A model generated the notes under the pieces. That model did not search any database. It saw only the letters and a program-made list of their open reading frames with translations, and had not been told where the DNA came from. Below, one piece after another: positions 44,147 through 52,815 of a stretch of 64,000 nt of DNA (position 1 is its first letter; every line of letters starts with the position of its first letter). Origin of the DNA: Benzoatithermus sp963720725 (GTDB taxonomy: Bacteria; Pseudomonadota; Alphaproteobacteria; Geminicoccales; Geminicoccaceae); assembly GCA_963720725.1 (NCBI GenBank), contig CAVRGN010000005.1, forward strand, positions 124,001 through 188,000, in the 5' to 3' direction. A program made the translations under genes and the position numbers.

Positions 44147-45496
44147 TCACACCGTGGTCAGGTACCACTCGTACTCCGTCGGCGTGATTCGCGCATGAAA
44201 ACGATCACGCTCGCCCTGGCGCACGGCCGCGAACAATTTGCAGAACCGCTCGCCGAACCAGCGCGGCAGATGCTCCGCGCCACGGAACGCGGTCAGCGCC
44301 GCCTCCCAGGTGAGCGGCAGCATGACGGGTGACTGTGCGTAGGCATTGCCGACCACGGGCGGGCCGGGCTCCTGGCGCTGCTCCAGCCCGTGCAGCACGC
44401 CGGCCAGCATGGCCGCGAGCACCAGGTACGGATTGGCGTCCGAACCGGCGACCCGATGCTCGATCCGCCGTGCGGCGGGGCCGCCGGGCGGGATGCGCAG
44501 GGCCACGGTGCGGTTGTTCCAGCCCCAGGTCGGTGCCGTGGGCGCGTAGGTTAGGGGGCGTAGCCGGCGGTAGCTGTTGGCGTTGGGTGCGAACACCAGC
44601 ATGGATTCCGCCATGAGATCCTGCAGCCCACGCACCGCATGGCCGAGAAGCCGCTCGCCGTCCGGCGCCTCGCCGAACAGATTGCGCCCAGCCGCGTCGA
44701 CGAGGCTGAGATGGATGTGCAGTCCGCTGCCGCTTTGCTCGGCATAGGGCTTGGCCATGAAGGTGGCGCGCTGGCCGGTGGCGCGCGCCGCCGCCTTGAT
44801 GCTGCGCTTGAGCAGCACGCCCTGATCGGCTGCCAGCACCATGTCGTCGACATGCCCGAGATTGATCTCGAACTGGCCCGGCGCGAACTCGCACAAGGCC
44901 CCCTTGATCGGCAACTCCTGCGCCTCGCAATAGCGGTCGACCAGGGTGAAGAAAGGCTCCTGCTCCTCCATGCGCTCGGGCGCGAAGACCTCGGTCTCGC
45001 TCGAGCGGCGGTCGAGCCGCTCCGAGCGTGGAACCAAAGGCGCGCCGAATTCGCCGCCGGTGCCGTCGATCAGGAAGAACTCGAACTCGAGCGCCGCTGC
45101 GGGCCTCAGGCCCTGCTCCGCGAATCGATCCGCCAGCCGGGCCACGATCTGCCGGCAATCGGCAAAGAAGGCGCCGCCGTCGTTCTCGGCCATGCCGCCC
45201 AGGATCTGGGCGCCACCCGGGCGCCAGGGCACGGGTCGGACCGTCTTTGGGTCGAGACGCAGCGGCCTGTCGGCGTCGCCCTCCTCCCAGACCAGGCCGC
45301 TCTCCGACACGTTGGCCCCCGGCGTGTCGATCGAGTAGACGGTGGTGGTGAAGAAGGCCTCCCCGTCCAGCGCGCTGCGCACGGCGGACGGGGGCAGGCG
45401 CTTGCCGCGCAGCACGCCCGCGAGATCGGGCAGCAGCACGTCGACGGAATCGGTGAGCGGATGCTCGGCGAGGAACGTGTCGAAGGCATCGGACAT
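44147..45496 (-). CDS. glutamine synthetase-family ligase (PuuA/GlnT-like)
   Basis: A 449-residue member of the glutamine synthetase superfamily. Such proteins ligate glutamate to ammonia or an amine using ATP. The metal and substrate motifs are present: AALEFEFFLID, CEFAPGQFEINLGH, SGSGLHIHLSLVD, NSYRRLRP and WGWNNRTVALRIP. The sequence pattern is closer to gamma-glutamylpolyamine or other glutamate-amine ligases than to housekeeping GlnA: it lacks the adenylylation-site loop of GlnA. The adjacent SDR and ThDP genes do not reveal the substrate. Confidence 0.85.
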   Translation of the reverse strand: MSDAFDTFLAEHPLTDSVDVLLPDLAGVLRGKRLPPSAVRSALDGEAFFTTTVYSIDTPGANVSESGLVWEEGDADRPLRLDPKTVRPVPWRPGGAQILGGMAENDGGAFFADCRQIVARLADRFAEQGLRPAAALEFEFFLIDGTGGEFGAPLVPRSERLDRRSSETEVFAPERMEEQEPFFTLVDRYCEAQELPIKGALCEFAPGQFEINLGHVDDMVLAADQGVLLKRSIKAAARATGQRATFMAKPYAEQSGSGLHIHLSLVDAAGRNLFGEAPDGERLLGHAVRGLQDLMAESMLVFAPNANSYRRLRPLTYAPTAPTWGWNNRTVALRIPPGGPAARRIEHRVAGSDANPYLVLAAMLAGVLHGLEQRQEPGPPVVGNAYAQSPVMLPLTWEAALTAFRGAEHLPRWFGERFCKLFAAVRQGERDRFHARITPTEYEWYLTTV

Positions 45497-45536
45497 GCGG
45501 GTGGGCCGACGGCTCGGCCGGCGGCCCCGCGCTCGC

Positions 45537-45857
45537 TCAGATGCTTTCCTGCACCCACTCCATCAGCTTGCTCTTCGGCAGGGCACCCACCTTGGTGGCC
45601 GCGACCTCGCCGTTCTTGAACAGCATCAGGGTCGGGATGCCGCGCACCCCGTACTTGGTCGGCGTCAGCGGGTTCTCGTCGATGTTGACCTTGATGACCT
45701 GGACCTTGTCGCCGAGCTCGGCGGCGATCGCCTCCAGGTGCGGAGCGATCAGCTTGCAGGGGCCACACCACTCGGCCCAGAAGTCGACGAGCACGGGCGT
45801 GCCCGATTTGAGGACGTCCTGGTCGAAGGCGGTGTCGGAGGTCTGGTGCAGGGCCAT
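45537..45857 (-). CDS. trxA: thioredoxin
   Basis: Cytoplasmic disulfide reductase of 106 residues. The active site WCGPC is at 30-34 in VDFWAEWCGPCKLIAPHLE, with the cis-proline region RGIPTLMLFKNG. It lies downstream of addA on the same strand, an arrangement common in alphaproteobacteria. Confidence 0.96.
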   Translation of the reverse strand: MALHQTSDTAFDQDVLKSGTPVLVDFWAEWCGPCKLIAPHLEAIAAELGDKVQVIKVNIDENPLTPTKYGVRGIPTLMLFKNGEVAATKVGALPKSKLMEWVQESI

Positions 45858-45931
45858 GAACTGGTTCCGATTCTGTCGGGGACGTATGCCCCTATCTGGG
45901 GTGTGAGACTAGGTTTCGCTATCCTGGGGCG

Positions 45932-48900
45932 TCAAGCTGCCTCCGGTGCGTGGCGGTCCAGAAGGGAGCCCGGAATCTCGTCGAGCCGCGGCACCTCGGT
46001 CCAGAGCAATCCGGCGCGCACGCGCCGGCCCGGATAGAGCTCGGCCAGAAGCGCGCGGTAGGTGGCGAGCTGTGCCAGATAGCCGGCCGGCGTGGCGTCG
46101 ACGTCGCCCGGAGCCAGACGATTGCTCTTGATGTCGACCACCAGCACCTCGTCCGGCGTGATCACCAGCCGGTCGATCTGGCCGACCGTCGGGCGCCCGC
46201 CCACGGTGCCGCAGATCGCCTGCTCCGCCCGGCTGCCGGGGGCGAACACAGGGGCGAATTCCGGCAGATCCAGCAACGCCAGAACCTGGAATGCGAGCTC
46301 GCCTTGCTGCTCGAGCGTCAGCTCGGGCGCCAGCGCGGCGAGCAGGCGCTCCGCGGCGGCCGGGCGCTCGCCGGATGCCAGCTCCGGCAGGTGCTGGAGA
46401 AGCGCGTGCACCAGCACTCCCCGGCGGAACCGCTGCCGGACCTCGGCCGCGGTCGCGGGACCCGCGGGCTCGGGGCCTGAAGTCCGCGACGGTGCCGTGG
46501 CGCGTGCCGGATCGGGCTCGCGCGGTGCCGAGCGCCCGGCCCAATGGGGCAGGGGCTGCGACGCTGGCGTTACCGCTTCCTCCGCCTCCAGCGGCCGCGT
46601 GCCGGCGCCGCGCGCGTACCGGTACGCCGTTCCCGGCAGACCAAGGCTCGGCTCCAGCTCGAAAGTCCCGGCGGCAGGCAGGACCGCCAGGACCCGCCGC
46701 ACCAGTTCGTGCCAGCAGGGCTCGGCGTTCTCGCCCGGCGTCTTGCGCGGCTCCCAGCCAGTCACGTAGAGCCGGTCGCGCGCCCGGGTGAGGGCGACGT
46801 AGAGCAGGCGGCGGCGCTCCTCCAGCTCGGCCGCGGCCTCGCGCGCGTCGATGGCCGCGCACAGCTCCGGCCGCTCGTCCGACCGCGCCCGCCACAAGGG
46901 CAGGGCCGCCCCGTCTCCCGCGTCCGTCCACTGGATCCGGCCGCGGCGCGACGGGCCACGCGGGCCGGCATCGGCCAGGAACACGATCGGCGCCTCCAGC
47001 CCCTTGGCGCCGTGCACGGTCGCCACCCGCACCACGTCGCGCGCCTGGTCGGGATCGCGCTTGAGCTCGTCGCTGCCCAGCCCGAGCCAATGCAGGAAGC
47101 CTTCGAGAGTGGCCGGATGCCCCCGCTCGTAGACGAGCGTCTGGGCCAGGAAGGCCTCGATCGGCTCGGCCGCTTCCGCGCCGAGCCGACCCAGCAGCCG
47201 CCGCCTGCCGCCGTCCGCGCCCAGCACCCAGGTGTAGAATTCGAACGGCGGCATGAAGTCGGCCCGGTCCAGCCATCCCGCCAACCGCGCCTGGGCCGCC
47301 GCGAACGGCTCCCGGCCCTCCGCCGCCGCCGCGCGCAGGCGCTCGAACAGCGTGGCCTCGCCGCGATCCCAGGCGAGCGCGAACAGCTGGTCCTCGTCCA
47401 GGCCCAGGAGCGGGCTCTTGAGCAGGCAGGCGAGGTTGAGGTCGTCCTCGGGCAGGAGGGCCGCGCGCCCCAATGCTTCCAGGTCCTGCACCGCGATGTG
47501 CTCACGCAGGGCCAGCCGGTCGGCGCCGGCCGCAGGCACCCCCGCCTCGCGCAAGGCCCTGACCAGCCGCTCCTGCAGGATGCCGCGCCGGCCCAGCAGG
47601 ATCATGACGTCGCCCGGACGGACGCGGCGGCCGGTGCTGGCCAGCACCTCGCCTCGCTGCAGCCAGTCGCGGATCGTGCGCGCGATCGCCCGCGCCACCC
47701 GCCGCTCCGGCTCGTCGCCGACGCGCGGGGCACCCGGCAGCGGCCAGGGCTCGGCCGCCGGTGCCGCCGGCGCCGGCGCCGCCAGCGGCCACAGCTCCAC
47801 CAGCCCGGGATCGTTGGCGCGCTCGGTGTCGTGGTGCAGCACCTGGCCCGGATCGACCACCCCCGTCCGGGCTTCGGGCAGGGCGAACACGGCGTCCACC
47901 AGCGCCAGCACGGCCGGCACCGTCCGGAACGAGCGCTCGAGCAGCTCGCTGCGGATCGGCCGGCCCGCCGCCTCGGCCCGGGCCGCGAGGCGGGCGCGCA
48001 CCGTGCGGAAATTGTCGAGGTCGGCTCCCTGGAAGCTGTAGATCGACTGCTTCTCGTCGCCCACCACGAACAGGGTCCGCGGCCGGTCGCGCGCCCCCGC
48101 ACCGGCGAAGAACTCTTCGGTGAGCTTGAGCACGATCGCCCACTGGCGCGGGCTCGTGTCCTGCGCCTCGTCGACCAGCACATGGTCGATCCGGGCGTCC
48201 AACTTGTAGAGCACCCACTCGGTCTTGCCCGGCCGGTGCAGCAGGAGGTTGGTGCGCTCGATCAGATCGTCGTAGTCGAGCACGGCCTGGCGCGCCTTGA
48301 GCTTTTCATACTCGTCGATGGCGGCGAACGCCACGCGCAGCAGCGCCTCGCTGCGGCGGGCGACGTCCAGCGCTCGCATCCGGTCGCACAGCTGCGCCAG
48401 CCTGGCCTGCTCCGTGTCGTAGCAGCGCGCCAGCGCCGCCTGCTCGCGCCGGAACTTCTCGGTGCACACATCCTTGCGACCGGCCTTGGCCAGGGTGAGG
48501 AAGACCGCCTCGTGCCGGACGAACAGGTCGAAGCGGTCGGCCTCGGCGGCGTTCAGCCAGTGCAACAGGCTCGTGGCGGCTTCCTGCTGCTTCTTGCCGC
48601 CATTGCCGAACACCGCTGCCAGCCGCGCCAGCCCTTCGGCGTCGAAGATGCCGTCGCGGCAGGCGCGCCGCGTCAGTTCCGGCGGCTCCCAGGCCGGATC
48701 CACCCCGAGCCGGCCGTGGATCGCGGCGATCAGCGCCTCGACCGTGCCGCCGGCCGCGCCGCGGCTGGCGACGAGTGCAATCCGCTGCGCCATTGCCTCG
48801 GCCATGGTGTCGTTGAGGGTCCCGTCGGCGAGGGTGACGGCCAGCCGCTCCAGCGCCCGCCCCAAAGGGGTGTCGCGCTGCCGGGCCGCGTGCAGCACCC

Positions 48901-49387
48901 GCTCGCGCGCCTCGGCGATCAGTTCCTGCGAGGTGCGGTCGTCGATGGTTTCGAAATGCGGCGCGACCTCGGCCTCGATCGGAAAGCGCCGCAAGAGCGC
49001 GCCGCACAGCGCGTGGATGGTCACGATGGCCAGCCCGCGCGGCAGCTCGAGCACCCGGGCGAACAGCCGCCGCGCCAGGGAAATCCGCACGGAATCGGGT
49101 GCAGCGCCGGTCAGGCCCTCGATCTCGTCCGCCAGCGCCAGATCGTCGTCGGCGGTGGCCCAGTGGGCGAGACGCTCCTCGATCCGCAGCGTCATCTCGG
49201 CCGCGGCGGCCTTGGTGAAGGTCAGGCACAAGATCCCTTCGGGATCGCTGCCCTGCAGCAGCAGGCGCAGCACCCGGTCGGCGAGGACGCGGGTCTTGCC
49301 GGTGCCGGCGTTGGCGGTCACCCACACCGAGTGCGCCGGGTCGGCCGAACGCCGCTGCGCCGGGGTCGGCGGCCGGGGACCGCTCAC
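45932..49387 (-). CDS. addA: double-strand break repair helicase-nuclease AddA
   Basis: Large subunit of the AddAB (RecBCD-equivalent) enzyme that resects DNA ends for RecA. The 1151-residue product has Walker A ANAGTGKT at 25-32, SF1A helicase motifs (LCLTFTKAAAAEMTLRI, VDEAQDTSPRQWAI, VVGDEKQSIYSFQGAD, TVHGAKGLEAPIVFLAD and LYVALTRARDRLYV) and a C-terminal RecB-type nuclease (TVGQIDRLV and VLVVDIKSNR). The GTG at 49387 overlaps the addB stop (GTGA); the longer open frame to 50239 is antisense sequence and not real. Confidence 0.95.
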   Translation of the reverse strand: MSGPRPPTPAQRRSADPAHSVWVTANAGTGKTRVLADRVLRLLLQGSDPEGILCLTFTKAAAAEMTLRIEERLAHWATADDDLALADEIEGLTGAAPDSVRISLARRLFARVLELPRGLAIVTIHALCGALLRRFPIEAEVAPHFETIDDRTSQELIAEARERVLHAARQRDTPLGRALERLAVTLADGTLNDTMAEAMAQRIALVASRGAAGGTVEALIAAIHGRLGVDPAWEPPELTRRACRDGIFDAEGLARLAAVFGNGGKKQQEAATSLLHWLNAAEADRFDLFVRHEAVFLTLAKAGRKDVCTEKFRREQAALARCYDTEQARLAQLCDRMRALDVARRSEALLRVAFAAIDEYEKLKARQAVLDYDDLIERTNLLLHRPGKTEWVLYKLDARIDHVLVDEAQDTSPRQWAIVLKLTEEFFAGAGARDRPRTLFVVGDEKQSIYSFQGADLDNFRTVRARLAARAEAAGRPIRSELLERSFRTVPAVLALVDAVFALPEARTGVVDPGQVLHHDTERANDPGLVELWPLAAPAPAAPAAEPWPLPGAPRVGDEPERRVARAIARTIRDWLQRGEVLASTGRRVRPGDVMILLGRRGILQERLVRALREAGVPAAGADRLALREHIAVQDLEALGRAALLPEDDLNLACLLKSPLLGLDEDQLFALAWDRGEATLFERLRAAAAEGREPFAAAQARLAGWLDRADFMPPFEFYTWVLGADGGRRRLLGRLGAEAAEPIEAFLAQTLVYERGHPATLEGFLHWLGLGSDELKRDPDQARDVVRVATVHGAKGLEAPIVFLADAGPRGPSRRGRIQWTDAGDGAALPLWRARSDERPELCAAIDAREAAAELEERRRLLYVALTRARDRLYVTGWEPRKTPGENAEPCWHELVRRVLAVLPAAGTFELEPSLGLPGTAYRYARGAGTRPLEAEEAVTPASQPLPHWAGRSAPREPDPARATAPSRTSGPEPAGPATAAEVRQRFRRGVLVHALLQHLPELASGERPAAAERLLAALAPELTLEQQGELAFQVLALLDLPEFAPVFAPGSRAEQAICGTVGGRPTVGQIDRLVITPDEVLVVDIKSNRLAPGDVDATPAGYLAQLATYRALLAELYPGRRVRAGLLWTEVPRLDEIPGSLLDRHAPEAA

Positions 49388-52302
49388 GCCTCGGCCTCCG
49401 TCCCGATCCATTCGCCGATCCGCGCCAGATGCCAGTAGTCGCTGTAGGCCGGTGCGATCTCCGGCCGGGGGACGGGCAGGTAGGGCGTTTTTGGATCGTC
49501 GAAATGGGCGATCAGGCGCGCCAGCCCCGCGGCCGCCTCGGCGAGCACCTGCCGCAGCTCGCGACCGCGCGCGAGCGGGTTCTGCTCGGTGCCAGCCTCC
49601 GGCTCGCTGCCCTTCAGCTGGACGAACAGCAGCAGCGCCGCCTCGGCTTGGGCCACCCGATCGAACCCGCCGCACTCCGCGATCAGCGCCTCGATCGGCA
49701 GCTGCGGCGCGAGGCCGCTGCAGACGTCGCCGCTGCCCGGCACGGGCCCGGTTTTGTAGTCGAGCACCGAGAGCCGGCCGTCGCGTCCGACCTCGATCCG
49801 GTCGGCTCGTGCGCGCACGCGGAACGGCCCGCCCGGGGCGTCGAGCACGAGCATGCCCTCCACCTCGCCGGCGACTCGCACGATCTCGGCGCGCCGCTGC
49901 AGCTCCATTTGCGCGAACCAGGCGGCGATCCGCTCGAAGCGCGGCCACCAGACCGCCCAAACCTGCGGCCGAGCCGCCAGCCGGGTGAACCGCCGCAAGC
50001 CCAGCGCCAGGAGCTCGGCGCGCGGATCCTCCGGCAGCCGGTCGTGCCATTTGGCGACGAAGTCCCGCAGTACGGCATGGATGATCTGACCGCGCTCCGC
50101 GCCGCCGGCATCGGCATCGAGCGGCTCCAGCGCCTTCAGCCGCAGGATCCGCCGCGCGTAGATGTCGTAAGGATCGCGGATCAGCCGCTCGATGTCCGTC
50201 ACCCACAGCTCGCGCGGCCGCGCGGCGGCGGGCGGGCACGGGCTCGGGCGCGCAATCGGCCGCGGCGCGCCTTGGGGCAGGTCGAGCAGGCGCGCCCAGA
50301 CAGCGATCGCCGGATCGGCGCCCGCGACATCCCGCCGGCCGGCGGCCGCGAGCAGTGCGCGCAGGCGCACCAGCCAGCGCGAGGGCACGGTCGGCGCCCC
50401 ATTCTGGTCCTTGGCGGCGCGGCTGAGCACGAGCTCGCTCGCACCGGCCACCGCCAGGAAGTCGTGGGCGGCGATGCCGATCGCCTGCTCGGCCGGCGGC
50501 ATGCCCAAATGCTGGCGCATGGCGCGGTTGAGCCAGGGACCGGCATCGACCGGCGGCGGCCAGCTGCTTTCGTTCAGGTCGCCGACAACGATGAGGTCAG
50601 CCTCCACCAGACGCGCCTCGATCTGGCCCAGGATGGCCAGGCGTGGGTGGCCGGCAGCGTCCGGCCGCACCGTCTGCGCCGCCATCAGCATGGCGAGCAT
50701 CGCGCCATAGGCTGCGGTCGGCACCGGCCCAGCCGCGTCCTCGCCGGCAGCCGCCTCGTCCAGGAAGGCCCGGGCACAGCGGCCGGCTTCGCGCGCCCAC
50801 AGCTCCGACGCATCGCCTGCGGCGTCGGCGGCCAGCCACCCGGCCCAGGCCAGATGCGCGTCGAGCAGAGAGCCGAGGCGGCCGTCCCGATGCGCCAGCA
50901 GCGCCGCCAGCGGGCCCGCCGCCGAGACGACGCTGTCGAGCCAGGTGCGCAAGAATTGGGGGGCGTCGCCTTGGGCGAGCACCGCACTCAGGCCATCCAA
51001 GCCCCCGGCTGGCCGGATCCCCCGCAGCGCCAGGCGTTCGAGCAGCCGGACCCGCCGACGGAACTCGCCACGGTCCATGCCGCCACGTGCCAGCGGATGC
51101 TTGAGCGCGGCCAGGATCTCCACGGGCGAGGCATCGGGTGCTGCCAGACGCGCGGTCAGCAGCAGGAAACTGCCGGGAGGCGTCTGATCGAGCGGGACGC
51201 CGGCACTGTCGTCGACACGCACATCCCAACGCAGGAGCTCGGCGGCCACGCGGCGGCCAAGGCCGCGATTGGTGGTGACGAGCACGGCACGCTTGCCCGG
51301 GGTCTCCAGCGCCCGGCGCAGGCGCAACGCGATGCGCACGGCCTCGGCCGACGGATCGGGCGCCTCGTCCAGCTCGATGCCGGCAGCACCGGCGCCGATC
51401 TCGATCGGGGCTTGCCGCCACGCCTCGGTGGTATCCGCCGGCCGGAACGCCTCGGACCAGAGTGTGGCGCGCGGTGCCGTCGCCGCAGAAGTCGGCCAAG
51501 GCGACACCGCGGATCGCTCGACTCCGAGCAGCCCGAGCAATTGCTTGAAGCCGTGCTGCGGGTGACTGGGCCCGACCTGCGCCCAGGTCGCCTCGTCCAG
51601 GCCCAGGTCGAGCGCCTGAAGGACCACCCGGCCCGCGGGCAGGCGGGCGATCACGGCCAGGAGCCGGCCGACGGCAGGAATGGTTCCGGTCACGCCGGCC
51701 GCGACCACGGGCGTGCGCGGCGGCATCCGCCGCCATTTGGCGGCCAGCGCGTCCAGGAGGAGGCAGCGGCGCCGGGCGACGTCGAGCCGGTCTTCTTCGG
51801 CCAGGATGGCCGGCCAGCCCTCGCGCAGCAGGCGCAGGAAGACCAGCGATTCCTGCCAGTGCTCGGCCAGGTCCGCGGGCACCAGCCGGTCCAGCTGGGC
51901 AAGGTCGACCTCCTCATTGTGCAGTTCGTCCAGGAACCGTGCCAGCTCGGCGGCGAGGCGGATCGCCTGCTCGTGCGCCATCCCCGGCTCGCGGGCGCGG
52001 ATCAGCCGGGTCAGCAGCAGACGACGGCGGATCGGGGCGATCGCCGGCGGCAAAGCGAGCTCGCTCTGCGGGTCGAGCGCCAGCTCGCCCTCGTCGGGCT
52101 CACCGATCGGCACCAGGCGCGGGAGCAGCAGGGGTCGGCCGCCGGCGGTCCGCGCGAACGCCTCGCGCGCCGCGAGGCAGGCGCGGCGGCTGGGCAGCAG
52201 GAGGAGCGTGTCGGCGAGCGGCAGTCGCTCCTCGGCGAGCAGGCCCGCGACCAGCGTGGGCAGGAACGGCCGGTCGGCGTCGACGGTGTGGACCCGGATC
52301 AT
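49384..52302 (-). CDS. addB: double-strand break repair protein AddB
   Basis: Partner subunit of AddA, about 972 residues. The N-terminal helicase-like domain is degenerate: LLLLPSRRACLAAREAF stands where Walker A would be, as in alphaproteobacterial AddB. The C-terminal PD-(D/E)XK nuclease has RGQIIHAVLRDFV, RADRIEVG and LSVLDYKTG. ATG 52302 lies 10 bp after the tsaE stop; ATG 52332 inside tsaE is an alternative start. The gene is coupled to addA by a GTGA overlap. Confidence 0.92.
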   Translation of the reverse strand: MIRVHTVDADRPFLPTLVAGLLAEERLPLADTLLLLPSRRACLAAREAFARTAGGRPLLLPRLVPIGEPDEGELALDPQSELALPPAIAPIRRRLLLTRLIRAREPGMAHEQAIRLAAELARFLDELHNEEVDLAQLDRLVPADLAEHWQESLVFLRLLREGWPAILAEEDRLDVARRRCLLLDALAAKWRRMPPRTPVVAAGVTGTIPAVGRLLAVIARLPAGRVVLQALDLGLDEATWAQVGPSHPQHGFKQLLGLLGVERSAVSPWPTSAATAPRATLWSEAFRPADTTEAWRQAPIEIGAGAAGIELDEAPDPSAEAVRIALRLRRALETPGKRAVLVTTNRGLGRRVAAELLRWDVRVDDSAGVPLDQTPPGSFLLLTARLAAPDASPVEILAALKHPLARGGMDRGEFRRRVRLLERLALRGIRPAGGLDGLSAVLAQGDAPQFLRTWLDSVVSAAGPLAALLAHRDGRLGSLLDAHLAWAGWLAADAAGDASELWAREAGRCARAFLDEAAAGEDAAGPVPTAAYGAMLAMLMAAQTVRPDAAGHPRLAILGQIEARLVEADLIVVGDLNESSWPPPVDAGPWLNRAMRQHLGMPPAEQAIGIAAHDFLAVAGASELVLSRAAKDQNGAPTVPSRWLVRLRALLAAAGRRDVAGADPAIAVWARLLDLPQGAPRPIARPSPCPPAAARPRELWVTDIERLIRDPYDIYARRILRLKALEPLDADAGGAERGQIIHAVLRDFVAKWHDRLPEDPRAELLALGLRRFTRLAARPQVWAVWWPRFERIAAWFAQMELQRRAEIVRVAGEVEGMLVLDAPGGPFRVRARADRIEVGRDGRLSVLDYKTGPVPGSGDVCSGLAPQLPIEALIAECGGFDRVAQAEAALLLFVQLKGSEPEAGTEQNPLARGRELRQVLAEAAAGLARLIAHFDDPKTPYLPVPRPEIAPAYSDYWHLARIGEWIGTEAEA

Positions 52303-52312
52303 CGCGAACAGC

Positions 52313-52804
52313 CTAGACGGCCTCCAGTCCAAGGGCGAGGGCGGGCAGCTGCACGGCCCAGGACCCGGTGCCGCGCAGCACCGCCCGCCGCGCCCCCTCC
52401 GCGCCGCCCGGCGCCGTCGCGAGCGCCAGCTCGAGGCGCTCGGCGGGCCAGAGCCACTCCGCGCGCTCGGGCCACTCGACCAGGAGGGCGCCGTGGCGCC
52501 AGCATTCCTCCAGGCCGATCTCGGTGATCTCGCCGGGATCCGCGATCCGGTAGAGGTCGGCGTGCGCCACCTCCAGCGTCGGCAGAGCGTAGGTCTGCAG
52601 CAGGGTGAAGGTGGGGCTGGGCACGGTGATCGGTGCGCCAGCCAAAGCGTGGATCACCGCGCGGGCGAAGGCGCTTTTGCCGGCGCCAAGGTCCCCTTCC
52701 AGCAGGACGACGCTGCCCGGCGCGAGCAATGAGGCGGCCCGCTCCGCCAGGATCCGGGTCGCGGCAAGGTCGGGCAGGAACAGGCTGGCCTCGGCCCGCT
52801 CCAT
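52313..52804 (-). CDS. tsaE: tRNA t6A37 threonylcarbamoyl biosynthesis ATPase
   Basis: P-loop ATPase needed for the t6A37 modification complex with TsaB and TsaD. The 163-residue product has Walker A EGDLGAGKSAF (about 36-46), the switch-like VPSPTFTLLQTY and the family motif VAHADLYRIADPGEITEIGLEE. The ATG at 52804 starts 11 bp after the ahcY stop, and the longer upstream frame is antisense-like. addB follows directly. Confidence 0.93.
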   Translation of the reverse strand: MERAEASLFLPDLAATRILAERAASLLAPGSVVLLEGDLGAGKSAFARAVIHALAGAPITVPSPTFTLLQTYALPTLEVAHADLYRIADPGEITEIGLEECWRHGALLVEWPERAEWLWPAERLELALATAPGGAEGARRAVLRGTGSWAVQLPALALGLEAV

Positions 52805-52815
52805 GCCCCAGCCGT

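Noticed and set aside
46544..52527. Very long plus-strand open frames (964 and 1032 codons) opposite addA and addB
   Set aside because: They mirror the addAB codons; they are rich in Gln, Arg and Pro with no motif, while the minus strand has clear helicase and nuclease motifs.
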